A DNA stretch of 25,049 nucleotides from Pseudomonadota bacterium (GCA_023430145.1 JAEZCD010000072.1:1-25049); one strand, 5' to 3'. Positions 7,455 through 15,481 are shown, counted from the stretch's first letter. The notes: a model not told the origin generated them from the sequence alone. Numbers and translations are program-made.

Positions 7455-8525
7455 ATGGCGGCCACCGCCCCTCCCTACCCTTTGCCGGCGTCGAGCGCCG
7501 AAGCGGCGGGCTTTGCCGCCGATCTCGGCGAGAAGCTCGATGCCGGCGTCCGCTCGGGCCTGTTGCGCGGCCTGCACGCGGTGCTGGTCGCGCGGGAGGG
7601 CGAGATCGTGCTCGAGCGCTACTGGGACGGGCGAGACGAGGCCTGGGGACGGCCGCTCGGGCATGTCGAATTCGGCCCGGACACGCTGCACGATCTACGC
7701 TCGGTGACGAAGAGTGTCGTCGCCCTGCTTTACGGCGTCGCGCTCGGTCGCGGGCTCGTGCCGCCACCCGAGGCACCGCTGCTCGCGCAGTTTCCCGAAT
7801 ATTCCGACCTCGCCGCCGATCCGGAGCGGCGGCGCCTGACGGTCGAGCACGTGCTGACGATGACGCTCGGTACCGACTGGGACGAGAATCTGCCCTACAG
7901 CGATCCCGCCAACAGCGAGATCGCCATGGAGATGGCGCCGGATCGCATCCGCTACGTGCTCGAGCGGCCGATCCTTCGCGAGCCCGGCACGCAGTGGACC
8001 TATTGCGGCGGCGCGACCGCCCTGCTCGGCAGGCTGATCGAGCGCGGCAGCGGCATGAACCTCCCCGAGTTCGCGCGCCAAAACCTGTTCGCGCCGCTCG
8101 GCATCGAGCGCTTCGAATGGGCGGCGGGGGCAGACGGGATTCATTCGGCGGCCTCCGGCCTGCGGCTCACGGCCCGCGACCTCGCCAGGATCGGCGATCT
8201 CGTCCTCGCCGGCGGGGCGCGGGACGGCCGCGAGATCGTTCCGGGCGACTGGATCGAGAGCCTGTCGCGGCCCGCCATCGCCACCGGCGACGGCCTCGAC
8301 TATGGCCGCCACTGGTTCCTCGGCGCCGACCGTGCGCCAGCCTTCGGCGCTGCGCCGAAGCCTTGGAGCGGCGCCTTCGGCAATGGCGGCCAGCGGCTGA
8401 TGCTGATGCCCGAGGCGGGGCTGGCGATGGTCCTGTTCGCCGGCAACTACAACGCGCCCGACGCGTGGGTGGCGCCGATGCGGATCTGGCGCGAGATCGT
8501 GCTCGCCAATCTCATCGATGCCTGA
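7455..8525 (+). CDS. Serine hydrolase, beta-lactamase/penicillin-binding-protein superfamily
   Basis: This 356-residue protein has the class-C-like serine hydrolase fold. The nucleophile motif S-x-x-K is S83-V-T-K86 (DLRSVTKSVVALL), the second motif Y-x-(N/G) is Y183-C-G in WTYCGGATALLG, and the third is GNGGQ at about 309-313. No signal peptide or membrane segment is visible, so it is probably cytoplasmic. Members of this superfamily include esterases, D-amino-acid peptidases and beta-lactamases, and the substrate cannot be deduced; antibiotic resistance should not be assumed. It starts 2 nt after DUF4169 and overlaps the ribbon-helix-helix gene by 8 nt, so it sits within an operon whose other members are usually adjacent. 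Confidence 0.9.
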   Translation: MAATAPPYPLPASSAEAAGFAADLGEKLDAGVRSGLLRGLHAVLVAREGEIVLERYWDGRDEAWGRPLGHVEFGPDTLHDLRSVTKSVVALLYGVALGRGLVPPPEAPLLAQFPEYSDLAADPERRRLTVEHVLTMTLGTDWDENLPYSDPANSEIAMEMAPDRIRYVLERPILREPGTQWTYCGGATALLGRLIERGSGMNLPEFARQNLFAPLGIERFEWAAGADGIHSAASGLRLTARDLARIGDLVLAGGARDGREIVPGDWIESLSRPAIATGDGLDYGRHWFLGADRAPAFGAAPKPWSGAFGNGGQRLMLMPEAGLAMVLFAGNYNAPDAWVAPMRIWREIVLANLIDA

Positions 8526-8766
8526 CGAGCCTCGGACCGCCGACGGCCGTGTGCGAAAACGGTCGATCGTCCTCAACGGCCATGGCACCAGCATCAGCTT
8601 GGAAGACGCGTTCTGGGACGGCGCGCGGGAGCTTGCCGCCGCACGCGGCATGGGTTTTCGAGAGCTGCTCGAGGAGATCGACGCGGCCCGCGGCGAGGCA
8701 AACCTGTCGTCGGCGATCCGCGTCGCGGTGCTGGCGCATTTCCGGGAGCAGGCACGTTGCGGTTGA
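8518..8766 (+). CDS. Ribbon-helix-helix domain protein (RHH_4 type)
   Basis: This is an 82-residue protein with RKRSIVLNGHGTSISLEDAF as the beta strand and first turn, followed by helices FWDGARELAAARGMGFRELLEEIDAAR and NLSSAIRVAVLAHFREQA. The TSISLE...FW...LA...G....L...ID..R....LSSA.R..VL.H.R spacing matches the alphaproteobacterial RHH_4 family found downstream of fumC/DUF4169. It could be a small DNA-binding regulator, but no target is known. The start lies 8 nt inside the serine hydrolase gene. A fragment of this gene's 3' end recurs at 11019-11047. Confidence 0.88.
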   Translation: MPDEPRTADGRVRKRSIVLNGHGTSISLEDAFWDGARELAAARGMGFRELLEEIDAARGEANLSSAIRVAVLAHFREQARCG

Positions 8767-8774
8767 GCCCCGCG

Positions 8775-8864
8775 CGGTCATTGCGAGCGAAGCGAAGCAA
8801 TCCAGGCCTTCTTCGCCGCCCGAAGGCTGGATTGCTTCGTCGCTGACGCTTCTCGCAATGACCG
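8775..8864. repeat. Palindromic intergenic repeat (CATTGCGAG type)
   Basis: An imperfect inverted repeat of about 37-44 nt per arm begins CGGTCATTGCGAG at 8775 and ends CTCGCAATGACCG at 8864. Both arms carry the AGCAATCCAG core and meet at CTTC/GAAGG. It lies between the convergent ends of the ribbon-helix-helix gene and the first glycosyltransferase-like gene, where it could also serve as a bidirectional transcription-stop structure. Confidence 0.85.
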
Positions 8865-8916
8865 AGAGGCCGTCATTCCGGCGCGTCGCTGCGCGCCTCG
8901 CGATGATAAGCGGCGC

Positions 8917-9870
8917 TCACCCGTCCTCCCTGCGCCCGACGAAGTAGTCGCGCAGATAGGCGTGCAGCTCCGGCTTGTCGCTCGCCCAGCGCCAGGCGCC
9001 GTTGCCGTCGTGCGCGATGTCGTGCCGCGGGTCGTAGCCGAAGCCGCGCAGCGGCGCGTGGCGCTCAGTGCCGGCGCGCCGATACTGCATCTCGCCGTGC
9101 CAGAGGTTCATCACCTCGACGTCGACGACGCCGAGCCGTCCCGCCACCGCATCGGCCCACGGCTCCGCCCATTCGCGATAGTGACGGTACCAGAGATCGC
9201 TCATCTCGAAGACGTTCGCCGCGGTGTCGAAGCAGCGGAGGGAGGCGCCCGCGAGCAGCCGGTCGCCGCCGCCTGTGATGCTGGCGTCGTAGAGGCCGTG
9301 GCGGGCGAGCAGGCTGCGGCGCGCCGCCCAGGCGAAGCCCGGCGAGGAATACTTCCGGCGGTCGCCGGACCCGCGGGCGAGGCTCTCCTCCGGCGACGCC
9401 CCGCTCGCGAGCTTGGCCATGACCGAGATCCGCGTGACCTCCGTCGCCGCCTTCGCGGGCACGCCGGGGCGCCAATCGCGCGAGAGGTAGTGGACGCGGC
9501 TGAAGGGCTGCACGAGAACGCACTCGTCGAGCTTTTGGTCGAGACGCTCCGTCCAGCTCTCGTCCTCGAAGAAGATATCGCAGTCGAGCCAGGCGACGCG
9601 GTCGCATTCGGGCGGCAGTGCGGCGATGGCGAGGTTGAGCAGGCGCTCCTTCTGCCACAACACGTCCCGCCCGGGGATCTGCACGAGGATGTCGGCGTCG
9701 CCGGCGCCGAGCTCGGGCGCCCGATAGGCGAGCTCGACCGTCAGCAAGGGGAGCGCGAGCCGCTCGCGGAAGATACGGTAATTGTCGAGCCGCCGCCGGT
9801 AGGGAACGGGATTGTAGTAGGAGGTGACGGCCCAGAGGCGGCCGCGGCGGTTGTGATCGCTGACCGTCAT
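8917..9870 (-). CDS. GT-A-fold glycosyltransferase-like protein, copy 1 of a tandem pair
   Basis: This 317-residue protein opens RGRLWAVTSYYNPVPYRRRL. It carries a DxD-type motif in AWLDCDIFFEDESW at about 92-105, the place where GT-A enzymes hold metal and nucleotide sugar, preceded by LVQIPGRDVLWQKERLLNLA. The C-terminal half has NLWHGE and ends DYFVGRREDG. I recognise the GT-A pattern but cannot name the sugar donor or acceptor. There is no signal peptide, so it is cytoplasmic or peripheral at the membrane. It is a close relative of 9986-10939, with nearly identical ends and a diverged middle. Context (glf, another glycosyltransferase) suggests surface glycan assembly. Confidence 0.78.
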   Translation of the reverse strand: MTVSDHNRRGRLWAVTSYYNPVPYRRRLDNYRIFRERLALPLLTVELAYRAPELGAGDADILVQIPGRDVLWQKERLLNLAIAALPPECDRVAWLDCDIFFEDESWTERLDQKLDECVLVQPFSRVHYLSRDWRPGVPAKAATEVTRISVMAKLASGASPEESLARGSGDRRKYSSPGFAWAARRSLLARHGLYDASITGGGDRLLAGASLRCFDTAANVFEMSDLWYRHYREWAEPWADAVAGRLGVVDVEVMNLWHGEMQYRRAGTERHAPLRGFGYDPRHDIAHDGNGAWRWASDKPELHAYLRDYFVGRREDG

Positions 9871-9985
9871 CTCGCACGACCTCGGGGAAAGCGGCGGCTT
9901 CGCCCGACCCGCGGGGCGTTCGGACAGCTATGCGATGGCGACCGAGCCGGCGCAACCCTTGCAGCGGCTCGGAGAACGTGCAGGC

Positions 9986-10939
9986 CTAGCCGTCCTCCCG
10001 GCGCCCGACGAAGTAGTCGCGTAGATAGGCGTGCAGCGCCGGCTTGTCGCTCGCCCAGCGCCACGCGCCCTCCTCGCCGAGGGCGATGTCGGAAAATGGG
10101 TCATAGTCGAAGTCGCGCAGCGCCTCGTGCCGCAGCCTGCTGCCGCGGTTCGCCATCTCGCCGTGCCAGAGGTTCGAGATCTCACCCTCGATCAGGCCGA
10201 CACGTCCGGCGAGCTCGCTTGAGAAGGGCTCGGCCCAGGCCTTGTAGTGCCGCCGCCGCACCTCGCTCATCATGAACAGATCGGCCGCCGCATCGGCGCA
10301 GTCGAATGCGGCGCTCGCGAACAGCCGGTCGCCGGTGCCGACGATCGCGGCATCGTAGAGGCCGTGCCGCTGCACGATCTCGCGCCGCGCCGCCCAGGCG
10401 AATCCGGTCGAGAAGGTTTTTCGGCGGTCACCGAGCTGCTTGGCGAGAACCTCCGGCCGCGGGACGCCGCTTTCGATGGCGGCGACCACCGAGGTTCGGG
10501 TGAATTCCGTCGCAGCTTCCGACGCCATGCCGGGCACCCAGTCGCGGCCGAGATAGCGGACGAGGCTGAACGGCTGCACGACGACGCACTCCTCGAGCTT
10601 TCGGTCGAGACGCTCGGCCCAGCTCCCGTCCGCGAAGACGACGTCGCAGTCGAGCCAGGCGACGCGGTCGCATTCCGGCGGCAGTGCGGCGACGGCGAGG
10701 TTGAGCAGCCGCTCCTTCTGCCACATCACGTCGCGCCCGGGGATCTGTACGAGGATGTCGGCGTCGCCGGGGGCGAGCTCGGGCGCGCGATAGGCGAGCT
10801 CGACCGTCAGCAGGGGGAGCGCGAGCCGCTCGCGGAAGATGCGGTAGTTGTCGAGCCGTCGCCGGTAGGGAACCGGATTGTAGTAGGAGGTGACGGCCCA
10901 GAGCCGGCCGCGGTCACGGCGGTCGTCATGACTGGCCAT
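9986..10939 (-). CDS. GT-A-fold glycosyltransferase-like protein, copy 2 of a tandem pair
   Basis: This paralogue is also 317 residues. The first ~100 residues match copy 1 almost exactly, including YYNPVPYRRRLDNYRIFRER and the DxD motif in AWLDCDVVFADGSW, and the last ~27 differ at one position. Between about 105 and 285 the copies diverge strongly, for example FSTGFAWAARREIVQRHGLY here against SSPGFAWAARRSLLARHGLY. The conserved nucleotide-sugar side with a variable acceptor side suggests the same donor and different acceptors; this is inference. Similar sequence also lies 54-79 nt upstream of this start and 60-85 nt upstream of copy 1, so leader DNA was duplicated too. It lies 160 nt downstream of glf on the same strand. 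Confidence 0.78.
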   Translation of the reverse strand: MASHDDRRDRGRLWAVTSYYNPVPYRRRLDNYRIFRERLALPLLTVELAYRAPELAPGDADILVQIPGRDVMWQKERLLNLAVAALPPECDRVAWLDCDVVFADGSWAERLDRKLEECVVVQPFSLVRYLGRDWVPGMASEAATEFTRTSVVAAIESGVPRPEVLAKQLGDRRKTFSTGFAWAARREIVQRHGLYDAAIVGTGDRLFASAAFDCADAAADLFMMSEVRRRHYKAWAEPFSSELAGRVGLIEGEISNLWHGEMANRGSRLRHEALRDFDYDPFSDIALGEEGAWRWASDKPALHAYLRDYFVGRREDG

Positions 10940-11018
10940 GGTCTCAGACCATCCTCGAGATCGGCAGATCGCCCGGCCGGCAGGCGCGAGCCATGTGATA
11001 GCGACCTTGGCCGCGCAA

Positions 11019-11047
11019 GTCGCGGTGCTGGCGCATTTTCCGGGAGC
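11019..11047 (+). pseudogene. Fragment matching the 3' part of the ribbon-helix-helix gene
   Basis: These 29 nt equal 8722-8749 except for one inserted T in the run after GCGCATT. In one frame it still encodes VAVLAHF before the shift. It sits in the intergenic region upstream of the second tandem glycosyltransferase gene. The match is too long to be chance, but the fragment has no start or intact domain, so it is a duplication scar rather than a gene. Confidence 0.5.
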
Positions 11048-11098
11048 CTGCGCGAGAAAGCCGGGCGGCGGGTCGGCCGGCGATATCGCGCGGATGGA

Positions 11099-12211
11099 TC
11101 ACCGCGCCGTCCGGGGTATCGCGGCTTCGATGCGCCTGAACTCGGCCAGCGCCTGACCGACCACTTGGTCCATGTTGTAGTATCGATAGGTCGCAAGCCT
11201 TCCGACGAAGTGCGTTCCCGTCTGCGCGCGACCGAGCGTTTCGTAGCGTTTGTAGAGTTCCGCATTCTGCGGTCGCGGCACCGGATAATAGGGATCGCCG
11301 GTCGCACTCGGATATTCGATCGTGATGCTTGTGCTCGGGTGCGGCTGTCCGGTGAGATGCTTGTGCTCGGTCACCCGCGTATAGGGCTCCTCGCCCGGAT
11401 AGTTCACGATACCGACGGGCTGATGCCACTCGTAGCCCATCGTGCGATGCTCGAACCGCAGCGATCGATACGGCAGGCGGCCGAACCGGAAGTCGAAGAA
11501 CTCGTCGATCCGGCCGGTGAAGATCATCCGGCGCCAGGCGACGTCGGGCGGCAGGTCCGAGAGCGCCATGCCGAGCCGGATCTCGATCCGGGGATGGTCG
11601 AGCATGCGCGCGAACATCGCCGTATAGCCATCGGCCGGCATCACCTGGAAAGTATCGGTGAAATATCGATCGTCCGTGTTGGTGCGGGTCGGCACCCGGG
11701 CCGTGACGGACTTGTCCAGATCGGCAGGATCCAAGCCCCACTGCTTGCTCGTATAGCCGCGAAAGAACATCTCGTACAGCTCTCGCCCGACTGTGGCGAG
11801 GACGACGTCTTCCGAAGTTCTTATCTCCCCGATCGGCTCTGCCCGGCGGGCCAGGAACTCGGCGGCCTCTTCGTCCGAGGAGAGACCCGCACCGAAGAGC
11901 TGATTGAGCGTGTTCCGGTTTATGGGAATGGGCAGCAGCCGTCCCCCGATGGCGGCGAGCGTGTGGTGCTCGTAGGGGCGCCAGGCGGTGAACTGCGACA
12001 GGTAGTCGAGAACCGCGCGCGAATTGGTATGGAAAATGTGGGGGCCGTAGGCGTGGATCAGAACGCCGGCCGCGTCGTAGCGGTCGTGGGCGTTGCCGCC
12101 GATATGCGGGCGGCGGTCGATGACGAGAACGGAGTCGCCGCGGATGCGCGCGAGGCGCTCGGCCAGCACGCTCCCGGCAAACCCGGCGCCGACGACGAGC
12201 CAGTCATACAC
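11099..12211 (-). CDS. glf: UDP-galactopyranose mutase
   Basis: This flavoenzyme converts UDP-galactopyranose to UDP-galactofuranose, the donor for galactofuranose-containing surface glycans. From the GTG at 12211 (GAGGGG ribosome site 6 nt upstream) it is 370 residues, the normal length. It begins MYDWLVVGAGFAGSVLAERL with the GxGxxG FAD motif at residues 8-13, then RRPHIGGNAHD, GVLIHAYGPHIFHTN, GYTSKQWGLDPADLDKS, the characteristic TDDRYFTDTFQVMPADGYTAMF, and GRLATYRYYNMDQVVGQAL near the C-terminus. The frame is open for a further 93 codons upstream without mutase features. It follows another glycosyltransferase gene after 38 nt and precedes the tandem pair, forming a probable operon. Confidence 0.95.
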   Translation of the reverse strand: MYDWLVVGAGFAGSVLAERLARIRGDSVLVIDRRPHIGGNAHDRYDAAGVLIHAYGPHIFHTNSRAVLDYLSQFTAWRPYEHHTLAAIGGRLLPIPINRNTLNQLFGAGLSSDEEAAEFLARRAEPIGEIRTSEDVVLATVGRELYEMFFRGYTSKQWGLDPADLDKSVTARVPTRTNTDDRYFTDTFQVMPADGYTAMFARMLDHPRIEIRLGMALSDLPPDVAWRRMIFTGRIDEFFDFRFGRLPYRSLRFEHRTMGYEWHQPVGIVNYPGEEPYTRVTEHKHLTGQPHPSTSITIEYPSATGDPYYPVPRPQNAELYKRYETLGRAQTGTHFVGRLATYRYYNMDQVVGQALAEFRRIEAAIPRTAR

Positions 12212-12249
12212 GAGCGGCCCCTCGCGCGGCGTCGCAGCGTCGCGCCATC

Positions 12250-13137
12250 CTAGGCCGCGGACTCCGCCGAAGACTCGGCCGGCCGCGGTGACGGCTCCCC
12301 GGCCTCGTGCGGGCGGGAACCTCTCTCCTCGCGTCGTTCGAGCGCGGCATCGCGCGCTGCCTCGCCGCGCCGCGCGCGCGTGGCCTCTATATCGGCATAG
12401 CCGCCGCGGCGTCGCCTGGCCCTGAACGGCACGCGCAGGGACGGCCTTCCGCCGGCCTCCCAGAGATCGTGCGCTGCGTCCTGCTGCCACGGATTCCGCT
12501 CCGAGACGCCCGGCGGGATAGGCTCGCGGAGATTGCGGTACACATCCGCCAGCTTGGCGCGATAGTAGACGGTCGGCCGGCCCGTATGCGCGGTCTGCAG
12601 CCCCGCGTTCTGGATCGCCCGGAAGACGACGCGGTCACAGAGCGCGTGCGCGAAGTCGGGCATCAGCACCCATGCCGTCACCATCCTGAATGCCGGCCGC
12701 GCGAAGAACATGCAGTTCGTGTCGACGAAGGTCTCGCCGTCGCAGCTGAGGCACTCGGCCATGATCGGCCCGTCGATCCGGCAGAGATAGCGCGTGCTCG
12801 AGCAGAAGGCGGCGCCCGTCTGCCGGTGGAGGTCGACGAGGGATTCGATGTGGTCGGGGGCGAAGCTGTTGTCGGAGTCGAGATAGGCGATGGCGTCGAA
12901 GCCGGAGCCGATCGCCTCGATCGAGCCGATGGCGCGCGGCGTGTCGCCGCCATGGCCGTGGTTGACCGGCAGCGCGATGTGGCGCAGCCCCGGCCAGGCG
13001 GCCACCTCCGGATGCGGGTAGCCGTCCGCCACCATGATGTGCGTGCAGGCGTGCGTCTGCGCACGAACGCTGTCGTGGCACTCCCGCAGCCAGTCCAGCG
13101 GCTCGCGGAAATAAGGAGAAACCACGGCGACGCGCAT
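12250..13137 (-). CDS. Family 2-like glycosyltransferase
   Basis: This 295-residue enzyme starts at the ATG at 13137 (GGAG 7 nt upstream): MRVAVVSPYFREPLDWLREC. A GT-A Rossmann-like start is followed by HIMVADGYPHPE, the DxD-type motif in IAYLDSDNSFAPDHIESLV at about 93-111, and DTNCMFFARPAFRMV. The C-terminus is a highly charged Arg/Glu tail (about 230-295) that looks disordered. It would transfer a sugar from a nucleotide donor to an unknown acceptor. It is first of four minus-strand genes that include glf, so a galactofuranose-containing glycan is the natural setting, though the donor is not shown by the sequence. The gene diverges from the metallo-hydrolase at 13356. Confidence 0.85.
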   Translation of the reverse strand: MRVAVVSPYFREPLDWLRECHDSVRAQTHACTHIMVADGYPHPEVAAWPGLRHIALPVNHGHGGDTPRAIGSIEAIGSGFDAIAYLDSDNSFAPDHIESLVDLHRQTGAAFCSSTRYLCRIDGPIMAECLSCDGETFVDTNCMFFARPAFRMVTAWVLMPDFAHALCDRVVFRAIQNAGLQTAHTGRPTVYYRAKLADVYRNLREPIPPGVSERNPWQQDAAHDLWEAGGRPSLRVPFRARRRRGGYADIEATRARRGEAARDAALERREERGSRPHEAGEPSPRPAESSAESAA

Positions 13138-13289
13138 GCGAGATCTCCGAAACTCGGTCGCGACCCGATAGCCTACGATCGGACCGGACGCAAAAAATCC
13201 TATCCGAGTCGACCCCAACCTCGGCCGCCGCTCTGTACGCCCCGGCGACGCGCAGCCCCCCTCGCCTCGAGACCGACACGTGCTGGCGG

Positions 13290-13316
13290 GTGACATAGGT
13301 TCCGCGCCCCTATAAT
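13290..13316 (+). promoter_or_regulatory. Candidate promoter of the metallo-hydrolase gene
   Basis: A perfect TATAAT lies at 13311-13316, with GTGACA at 13290-13295 as a possible -35. The 15-nt spacing is shorter than usual. Transcription would begin near 13323, 33 nt before the ATG at 13356. Confidence 0.4.
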
Positions 13317-13355
13317 GCGGGCCGACCTCGGATCCCGGCTGAAACGGAGACCTCG

Positions 13356-14240
13356 ATGAGCGCGGCGGAGACGACCATGGACGCTCCCCTCTTCGCCGAC
13401 CGGCGCGTCGGCGACCTCGAGGTCGTCACGCTGCGCGACGGCCATCGCACCTTTCCGGTTAAGGAGGGCGAGTTCATCGTCAATGCCTCGATGGCGGACA
13501 TCAACGCCGCGCTCGTCGAGGCCGGCATGCCGCCCGACCGGATGACGATCGTCTTCAACCCGGTGGCGATCCGCGCCGGCGGCGAGTGGCTGCTGTTCGA
13601 CACCGGCAACGGGCCGCAGCCGCCCGGCGCAACCACCGGCCTCCTCATGCAGAGCCTTCACGCCGCCGGCATCGCCCCCGAAGCGATCGGCCGCGTCGTC
13701 GTCTCGCACTTCCACGCCGACCACATCAACGGCCTGCTCGCCGCCGACGGCGCCGCCGCCTTCCCCAATGCTCAGATCCTGGTGCCCGAGCGCGAATGGA
13801 CGTTCTGGAACGACGCGGCCGAGCGTGAGCGGGCCGCGCCCGGCCGCATGCAGGAACTGTTCGCCAACGTCGCCCGCGTGTTCGCGAAGCTGCGCGAGCG
13901 CGTCCGCACCTTCGCGGGCGGCGAGGAGGTGGCGCCCGGCATCACCGCCGTCGACACGCCCGGCCACTCGATCGGTCACACCTCGTTCATGATCGAGTCT
14001 CGCGGCGAGCGGCTGTTCCTGCAGAGCGACGTCAGCAACCACCCCGCACTCTTCATCCGTCATCCGGACTGGCGGGCGCGCTTCGACCAGTTCCCCGATC
14101 AGGCCGTGGCGACACGGCGGAAGATTTACGAAATGCTGGTCGGCGAAGGGCTCCTGATCCAGGGCTTCCACTTCCCCTTCCCGAGCCGAGGCCATGCCGA
14201 GCCCGCCGGCGAAGGTTTTCGCATCGTGCCGGTGGAGTGA
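13356..14240 (+). CDS. MBL-fold metallo-hydrolase
   Basis: This 294-residue protein has the metallo-beta-lactamase fold. The metal-binding motif H-x-H-x-D-H is at 118-123 (VSHFHADHINGL), the third-site histidine is in TPGHSIGHTSF (H204), the bridging aspartate is in FLQSDVSNHP (D225), and a late histidine is in QGFHFPFP (H272). The arrangement suits a dinuclear zinc hydrolase of the broad class that includes lactonases and glyoxalase II. The substrate is not identifiable. No signal peptide is visible. A GGAG ribosome site 6 nt upstream supports this ATG over the one 7 codons later. It is monocistronic, divergent from the glycosyltransferase operon and convergent with the GH26 gene. Confidence 0.88.
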   Translation: MSAAETTMDAPLFADRRVGDLEVVTLRDGHRTFPVKEGEFIVNASMADINAALVEAGMPPDRMTIVFNPVAIRAGGEWLLFDTGNGPQPPGATTGLLMQSLHAAGIAPEAIGRVVVSHFHADHINGLLAADGAAAFPNAQILVPEREWTFWNDAAERERAAPGRMQELFANVARVFAKLRERVRTFAGGEEVAPGITAVDTPGHSIGHTSFMIESRGERLFLQSDVSNHPALFIRHPDWRARFDQFPDQAVATRRKIYEMLVGEGLLIQGFHFPFPSRGHAEPAGEGFRIVPVE

Positions 14241-14249
14241 CCGCCTCTC

Positions 14250-14266
14250 CCTTCTCTGGGAGAAGG
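14250..14266. terminator. Hairpin between convergent genes
   Basis: CCTTCTC-TGG-GAGAAGG forms a perfect 7-bp stem with a 3-nt loop, 10 nt after the metallo-hydrolase stop and 52 nt beyond the GH26 stop on the other strand. No U-tract follows on either strand, so it is a weak terminator candidate; it may be a small intergenic repeat. Confidence 0.3.
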
Positions 14267-14317
14267 AAGAAATCCCCGCCGGTCTCGGTCCAGCAACGGA
14301 GAAGGCGAGCGAGCCGC

Positions 14318-15481
14318 CTACTGCGTGTCGATCAAGGGATCCTCGAGCAGCTCCTTCGCATGCGCGACATCCGGCAGTGCGAAGAGGAAGTCCTGCGGCG
14401 GCTGGCCCTCGCGGCTCGAATACCAGGCGATGGCGAAGACGGCCTCCTTGTAGCTGTCGCGCAGGCGCTCGGTGAGAGTGCGCGCGTCCCACTTGTCCGC
14501 GTTCGGGCCGGTGCCCTTGTTGCCGAAACTCTGTCCGAACTCGGACAGGCCGAACGGCTTTCCGGTGCCGACGAGGTCCTTGTAATACTGCAGCCCGCGG
14601 CTCGAGCCGGCGAGGTCGAGCTCCTCGTCGTAGACGTCGATGGAGACGATATCGACGAGCTTTCCGCCGGGATAATAGGTCAGCGGCGGCGCCACCTCGT
14701 CGTAGTTCACCTGGTTGGTGCCGAACACGAAGAGCAGGTTTCTCAAGCCCCGGCGCACGGTCAGCTCCTCGACGAGATCGGCCCACACCGCCTTCCAGGC
14801 TTTCTGCCGCGCCTTCAGGGCGCCGCCCTTGGCGCCGTTGTGCCCCCACCAGAAGAAGGTGCCGTTCTGCTCGTGCAGCGGCCGGAACAGCACCGGCACG
14901 TTGGCATCGTCGAACTGCTTCAGGACGTCCGCGGCGCGGTCGAGCTGCACCTGCCAGGCCTTTCCGGTCGCCGTCTTGTCGTCGACGAGATCCTGCAGGT
15001 CGGCGGTCGAGATCGGCGTGCCGAAGTCGCCGCCCTTCACGGGCAGCGCCGGATGCCAGACGAGGGTGACGATGTTGCCGCGCTTGCCATGCGCGATCAG
15101 CTCCTTCAGCGCGTTCTGGTTGGGGAAGAAGTTGCCGTAGCGCATGAGGTCGCTGACCTCGCCGCCCATGATCAGCGGCAGCGGCAGCTTCGCCTTCTCG
15201 AGCTGCAGCCAGTCGCCGTACCAGGCATTCGGATCGGACTTCTTGCCGTATTCCCAGGTGAGGAGCTGCTGGCCGATGGCGACGCGGTTCTTCTTTCTGC
15301 CGGGGCGCTCGTAGAGCTCGGCGAGCAGGGCCCGCGCCGCCTTGGACGCGTTCGGCGCCACCGGCCCGGGCTTCGCCTGAGCCGCCGCCTCCTGCGCCGA
15401 AGCGGGCTGCCCGAGCCAGACAAGCGAGATTGCCATGGCGGCCAGGATCGCCCGGCTCAGGGAAGGCATCGCCTCGTTCAT
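14318..15481 (-). CDS. Secreted glycoside hydrolase family 26 (beta-mannanase-like)
   Basis: This 387-residue protein has a signal peptide (MNEAMPSLSR, hydrophobic AILAAMAISLVWLG, likely cleavage near ASAQ/E at about 30) followed by a GH26 TIM-barrel. The acid/base glutamate is E204 in RPLHEQNGTFFWWG and the nucleophile is E314 in GLSEFGQSFG. Other family segments are LIMGGEVSD, VTLVWHPALP and IVSIDVYDEE. GH26 enzymes hydrolyse beta-1,4-mannan or related beta-glycans with retention of configuration, outside the cytoplasm. A GAGGAG ribosome site supports the ATG at 15481. Proximity to glycan-synthesis genes could mean trimming or release of the cell's own polysaccharide, but plant mannan degradation is equally possible. 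Confidence 0.9.
   Translation of the reverse strand: MNEAMPSLSRAILAAMAISLVWLGQPASAQEAAAQAKPGPVAPNASKAARALLAELYERPGRKKNRVAIGQQLLTWEYGKKSDPNAWYGDWLQLEKAKLPLPLIMGGEVSDLMRYGNFFPNQNALKELIAHGKRGNIVTLVWHPALPVKGGDFGTPISTADLQDLVDDKTATGKAWQVQLDRAADVLKQFDDANVPVLFRPLHEQNGTFFWWGHNGAKGGALKARQKAWKAVWADLVEELTVRRGLRNLLFVFGTNQVNYDEVAPPLTYYPGGKLVDIVSIDVYDEELDLAGSSRGLQYYKDLVGTGKPFGLSEFGQSFGNKGTGPNADKWDARTLTERLRDSYKEAVFAIAWYSSREGQPPQDFLFALPDVAHAKELLEDPLIDTQ

Noticed and set aside
7455..8525. Antibiotic-resistance beta-lactamase
   Set aside because: The fold is shared by many esterases and peptidases, there is no export signal, and the second motif is YCG rather than the YxN typical of class C beta-lactamases.
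7352..8947. A 531-codon plus-strand frame over the serine hydrolase
   Set aside because: It is the +1 shadow of the serine hydrolase and is Arg/Ala-rich without motifs.
10247..12253. A 668-codon plus-strand open frame
   Set aside because: It runs antisense across glf and copy 2 of the glycosyltransferase pair, has no domain, and is Arg/Gly/Glu-biased as expected for a high-GC shadow frame.
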